From positions 2,438-32,252 of the forward strand of contig JAQUYR010000007.1 in the NCBI GenBank assembly GCA_028691715.1: a DNA stretch of 29,815 bases, read 5' to 3'. The DNA is from Bacilli bacterium. GTDB taxonomy: Bacteria; Bacillota_I; Bacilli_A; ML615J-28; CAG-698. The position numbers were made by a program, and so were the translations under genes. The notes under the pieces are model-generated. The model was not told the origin of the DNA. It did not search any database and saw only the letters and a list, made by a program, of their open reading frames with translations. Positions 13,630 to 20,870 of the stretch are shown here, piece by piece. How positions within the stretch are numbered: the stretch's first letter is position 1; every line of letters starts with the position of its first letter.

Positions 13630-16194
13630 ATGTACGAAAATATTGATAAAATGCAATACACGCCAATGATGCGCCAATACTTAACCATTAAGGAGCAATA
13701 TCCTGATACTCTGGTCTTTTTTAGATTGGGAGATTTTTATGAGATGTTTTTTAATGATGCTATTGTTGCCAGTCATGAATTAGAAATTGTCTTAACTGGT
13801 AGAGATGCGGGAACCGAAGAAAAAGTGCCGATGTGTGGAGTTCCATATCATGCAGTTAGTGCTTATTTGGATAGATTGACTGAAAAGGGATATAAGGTAG
13901 CAATTGTTGAACAAACAGAAGATCCTGCTTTAGCAAAGGGAATTGTTACGAGAGAAGTCGTGAAAATAGTTACTCCAGGAACGATAACTGAAGGAGCCAA
14001 TTTTGATGAAAAAGATAATAATTTTCTTGTCTCCATTTCTCTTGATAAGAATCGCTACATTTTGAGTTATTCTGACTTATCAACTGGTGAGAATTACTTA
14101 ACTGACTTGCCCCTTAATGATGATTTGTTATTTGCTGAGATATTGAAATTAAAGACAAGGGAAGTAGTTTTGGGCGATGATTTTAATCAAAACATTATCA
14201 AACCACTTCTAGCGATAGCCCCATTAACAATTTCAATTGAAAATGAATGCGATAATATTAGTTATTTAAAAAATTTATCTGAAGATTTGGATAAACAAGA
14301 GGAAAAAACTTTTTTAAGATTGTTAAATTATATTGTTAAAACTCAAAAAAGAGTTTTGATTCATATGCAAAAAGTCATAAAATACGATATCAATGGCTTT
14401 TTAAAAATCGATTTTTCTTCACGAAGAAATCTGGAATTACTCGAAACTCTTCGTTTTCAAAATAAGAAGAGCACTTTAATCAATGTCTTAGATAAATGTC
14501 AAACCGCTATGGGTAGTAGGTTTTTGAAGAAGAGTATAATTTTTCCAATAATTGAAAGGGAAAAATTGGAAAAGCGTTATGACATAATTGATTGCATGAA
14601 AAAGTATTTTCTAGAAACTGAAGAGTTAAGAAAATTGTTAGAAGATGTTTATGACCTGGAAAGAATAGTTGGGAAAATTTCATATGAATCGGTAAATCCA
14701 AAGGATCTATTGCAATTAAAAAAATCTTTAGGTGTCATGCCGAGAATAAAGGAATTAGTCCAAAAAATTAAGATAAATAACTACTTTGATTTTGAAAGTG
14801 ATGAAAATGATTATGTAAGTCTTTATAAATTAATAGATTCAGCAATCTCCTTAGATGCTCCATTTTCAGTAAAAGATGGAGGAGTTATAAAGGTTGGTTA
14901 TAATGATGAACTGGATAAATTACGAGATATCAATTCTAGTAGTAAGGATTACTTGTTAAAACTGGAAGCAACTGAACGCGAAAGAACAGGAATAAAAAAC
15001 TTAAAAGTTGGCTTTAACCGTGTTTTTGGTTATTACATTGAAGTATCTAAAGGAAATTCTAGTCTGGTTAAAGATGAATTTGGTTATATCAGAAAGCAGA
15101 CCATAAGCAATGCTGAAAGGTTTATTACTCAGGAGTTAAAAGAAAAGGAAGCTTTAATTCTAAGAGCAGAAGAAAAAATTTTGGAAATGGAATATAATCT
15201 ATTTTGTGAGATAAGAAACATTAGTAAAAATTATGTTGTAATCTTACAATGCTTGGCCAAATCGCTATCTGAATTGGACATGATGCAGAGTTTCACCAGA
15301 ATTTCCAAGGAAAATAATTATGTCCGTCCGAAATTAAATGATGAAAACATATTAGATATAAAAAATGGTCGTCATCCTGTAATCGAAAAATTTTGTGATA
15401 ACTTTATTCCAAATGATATCAAGATGAAACACGATGATAGTATATTACTGATAACTGGTCCTAATATGAGTGGAAAATCTACTTATATGCGTCAAGTTGC
15501 TCTGATATCGATAATGGCACAAATAGGTTGTTTTGTGAGTGCAAGCAGTGCAAATCTACCAATTTTTGATGCGATATTTACTAGAATTGGTGCTGCTGAT
15601 GACATTGTCAGTGGTCAATCAACATTCATGGTAGAGATGAGTGAAGTAAATAATGCCTTGACTTATGCTACAAAGGATTCACTTATCTTATTTGATGAAA
15701 TTGGAAGAGGAACAGCAACTTATGATGGAATGGCTTTAGCACAGTCAATACTCGAATATGTTCATGAAAAGGTATGCTGTAAAACATTATTCTCTACTCA
15801 TTACCATGAGTTAACTGTCTTGGAAAAGGATTTTGCTAATCTAAAAAATGTTCATGTTGCTGCTGAAGATATTCAAGGTGAAATTGTTTTTATGCACAAA
15901 GTTGTTAAAGGATCAATCGATAAGAGTTATGGTATAAATGTTGCAAAACTAGCCAATATTCCTCTTGATGTCATCCTTAGGGCAAAGGATTTACTGCACA
16001 AATTGGAGGATAATCAAAATTTTGATCATGAAAAATTATCGATCAAAAATTATCAAACTCCACTATTGTACGATTCTAAAACTGAAAAAGAAACTATTGT
16101 TTTAGATAAGATTAAAGAAATAGATATTAATGAAATGAGCCCACTTGAGGCAATGAATTTATTGGATGAATTAAAAAGGTTACTAAGAAAGTAG
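13630..16194 (+). CDS. mutS: DNA mismatch repair protein MutS
   Basis: MutS recognises base mismatches and small loops and recruits MutL. The 854 residues match the family length. The mismatch-binding motif GDFYEMFF is in domain I. The ATPase domain has Walker A GPNMSGKST (610-618), Walker B LILFDEIGRGTATYDG and STHYHEL. I chose ATG 13630, because GGTGA (13620-13624) then forms an SD five bases upstream; the GTG at 13621 lies inside that SD. The start MYENIDKMQYTPMMRQYLTI is typical. It is followed by mutL after 7 bp. Confidence 0.97.
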   Translation: MYENIDKMQYTPMMRQYLTIKEQYPDTLVFFRLGDFYEMFFNDAIVASHELEIVLTGRDAGTEEKVPMCGVPYHAVSAYLDRLTEKGYKVAIVEQTEDPALAKGIVTREVVKIVTPGTITEGANFDEKDNNFLVSISLDKNRYILSYSDLSTGENYLTDLPLNDDLLFAEILKLKTREVVLGDDFNQNIIKPLLAIAPLTISIENECDNISYLKNLSEDLDKQEEKTFLRLLNYIVKTQKRVLIHMQKVIKYDINGFLKIDFSSRRNLELLETLRFQNKKSTLINVLDKCQTAMGSRFLKKSIIFPIIEREKLEKRYDIIDCMKKYFLETEELRKLLEDVYDLERIVGKISYESVNPKDLLQLKKSLGVMPRIKELVQKIKINNYFDFESDENDYVSLYKLIDSAISLDAPFSVKDGGVIKVGYNDELDKLRDINSSSKDYLLKLEATERERTGIKNLKVGFNRVFGYYIEVSKGNSSLVKDEFGYIRKQTISNAERFITQELKEKEALILRAEEKILEMEYNLFCEIRNISKNYVVILQCLAKSLSELDMMQSFTRISKENNYVRPKLNDENILDIKNGRHPVIEKFCDNFIPNDIKMKHDDSILLITGPNMSGKSTYMRQVALISIMAQIGCFVSASSANLPIFDAIFTRIGAADDIVSGQSTFMVEMSEVNNALTYATKDSLILFDEIGRGTATYDGMALAQSILEYVHEKVCCKTLFSTHYHELTVLEKDFANLKNVHVAAEDIQGEIVFMHKVVKGSIDKSYGINVAKLANIPLDVILRAKDLLHKLEDNQNFDHEKLSIKNYQTPLLYDSKTEKETIVLDKIKEIDINEMSPLEAMNLLDELKRLLRK

Positions 16195-16201
16195 GATTAT
16201 T

Positions 16202-18040
16202 ATGGGTAACATTATTAGACTAGATCAACACACGACTAATTTAATCGCTGCTGGTGAAGTTATTGAAAGAGCTTCATCGGTTGTCAAAGAATTGGTAGAA
16301 AATTCTATTGATGCTAAGTCATCTACAATTAATATTTCTTTGACTGATTCTGGTCTAAAAGAGATAATTGTCAGTGATAATGGAACAGGAATGGATGCTG
16401 TTGATGCAAAATTAGCTTTAGAACCTCACGCAACTAGCAAGATTTCTAAACCAAATGATCTCTTCAATATCACAACATTGGGATTTCGTGGTGAAGCTTT
16501 GCCTTCTATTGTTGCTGTTTCAAACTTTAAATTGAAGACATGTGCCGAAGGCACTAGAGGATTGATGATAGTTTTAAAGGGTGGAGAAATAATTAGTGAA
16601 GCTGTAGTTGCTCATCCTCATGGTACAGAAATTTCTGTAAGAAACCTATTCTTTAATACTCCAGCAAGACTTCAAAATTTAAAAAGTGAAAGTTTAGAAC
16701 TCAGTTATATTATAGATTATGTAAACAAGATGGCTCTTGCTAATCCTGATATTGCTTTTAAATTGACAAATAATGATAAAACAATTCTAAAAACATACGG
16801 CAGTGGTAATTTATTGGAAGTTATCTCCAATATTTATGGTGCTGATATTGCTAAAAATATGCTTGAAATAGAAGGTAGGGATGGATATTTTCACATATCT
16901 GGTTTTTCTTCTAATATCTCTTGCTCAAGATCGACTAGAAATAGTATTACTATAATAGTGAATGGCAGGGTTGTCAGAAACAATAATATCATAAATGCAG
17001 TATGTGAAGCTTATAAAAATCTTTTTACAGTTGGAAGATATCCAATTGGAGTTATCAACATTGAAGTGGATACTTCATTAGTCGATGTAAATGTTCATCC
17101 AGCAAAACTAGAAGTTCGTTTCAGCAATGAAGAGGGACTTATCAAGTTGATAATTGAAACGATTACTAATTTATTATCAAAAACCGATTTAAGTGTGGAT
17201 TTGGGAGATCAATTAAAAAATGTATTTGAAGTAGAAGTTGATACCAAGCCAGAAATTAAAAAAGTGGCTAGTTATATTGATGATTATAACAAAGAAATCT
17301 TTACCTCAAAATTGCCATCTAAAGATGATGAAGAAATCGACGATGATGTTTTGTTGAAAGAACCATTAAAGGAGATCGTTAAAGAAAATTATTCGCAAAA
17401 ACAATACACTTTTACACGATTTGATGAAGAAGAAGAGAAAGAACAGGATAACAAATCACGACTTCCGAAACTGGATTATATCGGTCAATTATTCGGTACT
17501 TATCTATTAACTCAAGGTGGAGAATTTTTTTACTTGATTGATCAGCATGCTGCCAATGAACGTGTGAATTATGAAAAGATTTTAAAAAATTTGAAGAATG
17601 ATGATGTCACCACATATGAACTTTTAATACCGATTAAACTCGTATTTACGAGCAATGAAGCTATTTTGATAGAGGATAAACTATCAGAAATAAGAAGGTT
17701 AGGTATTACTCTGGAAGAATTTGGTGGGGGGACATATACCGTTCGCGAAATTCCCTATTGGATAAGAAAGGGTAATGAAAAAGAATATGTTGAAGAAATA
17801 ATTTTTCAAATAATCAACAATCGAAAACAAGAAAAGTATCAATTTTTAGATTCACTAGCAAAATCATTAGCTTGTAAGAAAAGTGTTAAAGCAAATGAAT
17901 ACTTGGGTAGAGATGAAGTGGATTATATCATCAATGAGTTATCAAATTGTGAAAATCCTTTTACATGTCCTCATGGTCGTCCAGTAATAGTCAAATTTTC
18001 AAAATATGAAATTGAAAAATGGTTTAAAAGAATTGTATGA
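16202..18040 (+). CDS. mutL: DNA mismatch repair protein MutL (nicking type)
   Basis: The 612-residue protein has the GHKL ATPase N-domain: LVENSIDAKS, DNGTGMD, ATSKI and GFRGEALPSI (94-103). A variable acidic linker (about 330-425) follows. The C-terminal domain carries DQHAANERVNYE (447-458), the DQHA(x)2E(x)4E endonuclease motif, plus ACKKSVKANE and CPHGRP (589-594) of the metal site. So this MutL should nick the new strand itself, as in Bacillus and eukaryotes that lack MutH. It ends in TGA, overlapping the miaA ATG by 4 bp. Confidence 0.97.
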   Translation: MGNIIRLDQHTTNLIAAGEVIERASSVVKELVENSIDAKSSTINISLTDSGLKEIIVSDNGTGMDAVDAKLALEPHATSKISKPNDLFNITTLGFRGEALPSIVAVSNFKLKTCAEGTRGLMIVLKGGEIISEAVVAHPHGTEISVRNLFFNTPARLQNLKSESLELSYIIDYVNKMALANPDIAFKLTNNDKTILKTYGSGNLLEVISNIYGADIAKNMLEIEGRDGYFHISGFSSNISCSRSTRNSITIIVNGRVVRNNNIINAVCEAYKNLFTVGRYPIGVINIEVDTSLVDVNVHPAKLEVRFSNEEGLIKLIIETITNLLSKTDLSVDLGDQLKNVFEVEVDTKPEIKKVASYIDDYNKEIFTSKLPSKDDEEIDDDVLLKEPLKEIVKENYSQKQYTFTRFDEEEEKEQDNKSRLPKLDYIGQLFGTYLLTQGGEFFYLIDQHAANERVNYEKILKNLKNDDVTTYELLIPIKLVFTSNEAILIEDKLSEIRRLGITLEEFGGGTYTVREIPYWIRKGNEKEYVEEIIFQIINNRKQEKYQFLDSLAKSLACKKSVKANEYLGRDEVDYIINELSNCENPFTCPHGRPVIVKFSKYEIEKWFKRIV

Positions 18041-18942
18041 TTAACAAAGTTATTGCGATTACTGGGCCAACAGGTATTGGTAAAACTGAATTATCTTTAA
18101 AAATAGTTGGTAAATATGGTGGCGAGATAATTAATGCTGATGCTTCACAGATAAGAAAAAAGTTGAATATCGGAACTGCTAAACTAGATTTAAGGAATAC
18201 CACCGTTCCTCATCACCTAATCGATTTTTTAGAAATCGAGGATTCATTTTCCATTTATGATTACCAAAAAAAGGCTCGAAGTTTGATTGATGATTTGCAA
18301 GAGCGTAACATTCTACCATTTTTAATAGGTGGTTCTGGCTTATATATAAATGCTGTTTTATGTGATTATGATTTAACCGCTTCTAGCAGGAATGATTCCT
18401 TTGGTGAAAAATATAAGGAATATACAAATGAACAACTACACTCCCTGCTTCAGGAAGTCGATTCTATATCTGCTCATAAAATTCCTCAGAACAATCGAAG
18501 AAGGATTTTAAGGGCTTTAGAGATTGCTTTGAACGGAGAGAAAAGAGTTAGTGAAAATTTATTTGATCACTATGCCTATAATAATTTAGTAATTTGTCTT
18601 GAAACAGATCGTAGTATTTTATACAAAAGAATAAATGAACGTGTTGATAAAATGTTTGATGATGGTTGGATTACTGAATGTGAAGAATTGAAGAAACAGG
18701 GAATAGACTTAAGGGCGATTAAAGAAATCGGGTATAAGGATATTGATGATTATCTATGTAATGATAAAACACTATTAGAAGTAAAAGATATGATAAAACA
18801 AAAGACCAGGAATTATGCTAAAAGGCAGATTACTTGGTTCAGGAATAAGATGAAATGTGTTTTTGTATACATGGATTACAATGATATATCTACAACAATT
18901 AATAGAGTAGAAGAGATAATTGATAAATATTTAAACGAATGA
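18037..18942 (+). CDS. miaA: tRNA dimethylallyltransferase MiaA
   Basis: MiaA transfers a dimethylallyl group to A37 of tRNAs that read codons beginning with U. The 301-residue length is normal. Walker A is GPTGIGKTE (10-18); also visible are INADASQI, NIGTAKL, HHLIDF, GGSGLYINA and the C-terminal RNYAKRQITWFRN. In the usual DSxQ(V/I)Y segment this protein has DASQIR (35-40), a Ser-to-Ala and a Tyr-to-Arg change. It overlaps mutL by 4 bp (ATGA), so it is translationally coupled. It ends in TGA before a weak terminator. Confidence 0.95.
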   Translation: MINKVIAITGPTGIGKTELSLKIVGKYGGEIINADASQIRKKLNIGTAKLDLRNTTVPHHLIDFLEIEDSFSIYDYQKKARSLIDDLQERNILPFLIGGSGLYINAVLCDYDLTASSRNDSFGEKYKEYTNEQLHSLLQEVDSISAHKIPQNNRRRILRALEIALNGEKRVSENLFDHYAYNNLVICLETDRSILYKRINERVDKMFDDGWITECEELKKQGIDLRAIKEIGYKDIDDYLCNDKTLLEVKDMIKQKTRNYAKRQITWFRNKMKCVFVYMDYNDISTTINRVEEIIDKYLNE

Positions 18943-18965
18943 AAGATTCCTAAATGGGATTTTTT
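18942..18965 (+). terminator. Weak putative terminator after miaA
   Basis: AAAGATTCC (18942-18950) can pair with GGGATTTTT (18956-18964) around the loop TAAAT, with two G-T wobbles, and is followed by T residues. The stem is weak; it may only attenuate transcription into the Nudix gene, which has no obvious promoter of its own. Confidence 0.4.
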
Positions 18966-18983
18966 ATTTGTCAAGGAGGCTAT

Positions 18984-19979
18984 ATGGACCGAAAAATTCT
19001 TACAAATTTTGATGTTAAATCATTGATTGAATATATCAGTTGTAACATTAAAAGAGGATATGTGGATAAAAAAGGGAACAAACATTACCAAAATGAAATT
19101 TCTTTAGATATTTTACAGCACGATTACCATCTTCAAACACCAGATGAATTAATTTCTTCAGAGTGTGGGTGGGATTTTGATGTTGTTGAATTGATAAGAT
19201 CATATATGAGATTGATAAATAAATATACAGAATCATACTATATGGAGTATAACGATGGGAAAAATTTTCACTTTAAGGCCTTTATCATATTTAAAAACAA
19301 TAATCAATTGTGGTACGAATTGTTTGATGATTCTGGATTAACCGAAAAAGAAAATTTGCTGAAGAATATTTACAAAAACTTTCAAAGAAATATCAAAAAC
19401 TCCTTTGAAAAAGTTGAGCCTACTGCCTTTTATTTTGATGAATATCCAAAAATTGATGGTAATAAGGGAATATTTTTCCAAGTAAAGAAAAAAACTAATC
19501 CAAATGATTATCGCTATGAAGTTTCATCGATGAGCATCGTTTTTTGTAATAATAAAGTTTTAACATTACTGACCACTGGTGGTGAATATGTCATTCCCAA
19601 GGGGCATATCGAAAGTGGTGAAACTTCATTAATAGCTGCTATTCGTGAATGCCAAGAGGAAACAGGGGTAATAATAAGAGAAGATGAGTACATTGGGGAA
19701 TGTGATGATATCATGTATTCATTTAATGGTGCAAATTGTCGTTTTCTGACAAACACAGAATTTTATAATATTTTTAAAACAGAAAAAGTAAATAAAATAG
19801 TTAAAGTTTTAGTCTTTAGGATTGCTGAAGAGAGGAAGACGAATATCACTGAAAGGAATAATTTCTCGGAAGTTTTCTGGATGGACATTGAAGAACTTCT
19901 CCAAAAGAATACTTATCAAAATACTTCAAAGGTGCTTGAAGAAGCTCGAGAAATAGTAAACAGTTATAATAAAATCTAA
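18984..19979 (+). CDS. Nudix hydrolase with N-terminal transglutaminase-like half
   Basis: The 331-residue protein has a complete Nudix box at about 207-229: GHIESGE, seven residues, then RECQEETGV, fitting GX5EX7REUXEEXGU. It should hydrolyse a nucleoside diphosphate linked to another group; substrate unknown. The N-terminal half (1 to about 185) resembles short bacterial transglutaminase-like domains, with ECGWDFDVVEL (Cys61), HFKAFIIF (His96) and LWYELF (Glu112) in the order of a Cys-His-acid triad; this is a pattern-based guess. The start at 18984 has a perfect AAGGAGG; the in-frame ATG at 18954 precedes that SD and was rejected. It follows miaA by 41 bp. Confidence 0.82.
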   Translation: MDRKILTNFDVKSLIEYISCNIKRGYVDKKGNKHYQNEISLDILQHDYHLQTPDELISSECGWDFDVVELIRSYMRLINKYTESYYMEYNDGKNFHFKAFIIFKNNNQLWYELFDDSGLTEKENLLKNIYKNFQRNIKNSFEKVEPTAFYFDEYPKIDGNKGIFFQVKKKTNPNDYRYEVSSMSIVFCNNKVLTLLTTGGEYVIPKGHIESGETSLIAAIRECQEETGVIIREDEYIGECDDIMYSFNGANCRFLTNTEFYNIFKTEKVNKIVKVLVFRIAEERKTNITERNNFSEVFWMDIEELLQKNTYQNTSKVLEEAREIVNSYNKI

Positions 19980-20018
19980 CAATTTATGAGATAATATCAG
20001 GGCAATCAACATTTTTAC

Positions 20019-20047
20019 TTGCATATTTATTTTTTATAGGCTAATAT
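20019..20047 (+). promoter_or_regulatory. Promoter for rluB
   Basis: TTGCAT (20019-20024) and TAATAT (20042-20047) are separated by exactly 17 bases, in the 92-bp gap before rluB. The leader is short, with the SD AGGAGA before ATG 20072. Confidence 0.6.
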
Positions 20048-20071
20048 ATAATCAATCAGGAGAGATAAAAG

Positions 20072-20809
20072 ATGGAACGATTACAAAAATATATCGCTAA
20101 TAGTGGAATCACCTCTAGAAGAAAAGCTGAAATTTTGATCAGCGAAGGCAAGGTAAAAGTCAATGGTCAGATAATCACTGAGATGGGATTCAAGGTTTCT
20201 AAAAATGATGTTGTTGTCATTAATGATGAAGTTTTAGAGGTCAAAGAAAAGAGATACTTAGTAATGAATAAACCTCGTGGTGTTGTTTCTACCGTTGATG
20301 ACGAAAAGGGAAGAAATACAGTTATTTCAATTCTCCCCAAAGAATTAGCTGGTTATCGCCTATTTCCTGTTGGAAGACTGGACTACGATACTAAAGGGGT
20401 TTTAATTCTAACAAACGATGGAGAATTCATGAACACCTTGGTTGGACCAAAATCAGCCTTGGAAAAGGAATATCTAGCTAGAGTTGAGGGAGAAATTATT
20501 AAGCCAGATTTGAAGAAACTTGAATCTGGGGTTGTAATAGACGGATATACAACCAGAAAATGCAAAGCCTATCTATCAGATGTTGATCACAAGAACAATT
20601 CCTCTTTAGTGGGATTAGTAATAACTGAGGGAAAATACCACCAAGTAAAGAAAATGTTTGAAGCAATTGGTCATCCTGTAAAGAGGCTGACAAGAATTCG
20701 TTTTGGTGAGGTAACGACCGAGGGTTTAGGTGAAGGTGAGATTAGAGACTTGTCACCTCATGAAATTAAAAAATTAATTGTTAATAGCAAGGGAAATAAA
20801 AAACTTTAA
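20072..20809 (+). CDS. rluB: 23S rRNA pseudouridine synthase, RsuA/RluB family
   Basis: A 245-residue enzyme that isomerises a uridine in ribosomal RNA; the RluB position corresponds to U2605 of E. coli 23S rRNA. An S4 RNA-binding domain (1 to about 60: RLQKYIANSGITSRRKAE) precedes the catalytic domain with MNKPRGVVST, GRLDYDTKGVLILTNDG (catalytic Asp104) and GKYHQVKKMFEAIGHPVKRLTRIRFG. RluB and RsuA/RluE share this layout; absence of a scpAB-type context leaves the exact target uncertain, but RluB is usual in Bacillota. It is followed closely by the cmk promoter, as in the Bacillus rluB-cmk neighbourhood. Confidence 0.9.
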   Translation: MERLQKYIANSGITSRRKAEILISEGKVKVNGQIITEMGFKVSKNDVVVINDEVLEVKEKRYLVMNKPRGVVSTVDDEKGRNTVISILPKELAGYRLFPVGRLDYDTKGVLILTNDGEFMNTLVGPKSALEKEYLARVEGEIIKPDLKKLESGVVIDGYTTRKCKAYLSDVDHKNNSSLVGLVITEGKYHQVKKMFEAIGHPVKRLTRIRFGEVTTEGLGEGEIRDLSPHEIKKLIVNSKGNKKL

Positions 20810-20832
20810 ATAGTATTTGAAGTTTTTTATTT
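20794..20832 (+). terminator. AT-rich inverted repeat spanning the rluB stop codon
   Basis: AAATAAAAAACTT (20794-20806) and AAGTTTTTTATTT (20820-20832) form a perfect 13-bp stem around the rluB stop. It contains one G-C pair only, but the right arm supplies a T run, so it could act as a weak terminator, on either strand. The right arm overlaps the -35 box of the next promoter. Confidence 0.5.
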
Positions 20833-20845
20833 GTTATGGTATAAT
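20817..20845 (+). promoter_or_regulatory. Promoter for the cmk-rpsA fusion gene
   Basis: TTGAAG (20817-20822) and TATAAT (20840-20845) are separated by 17 bases, with TG at 20837-20838 giving an extended -10. The start codon follows 25 bp later with the SD GAGGTG. Confidence 0.8.
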
Positions 20846-20870
20846 ATGGGAGTATATTTAGAGGTGCGGT

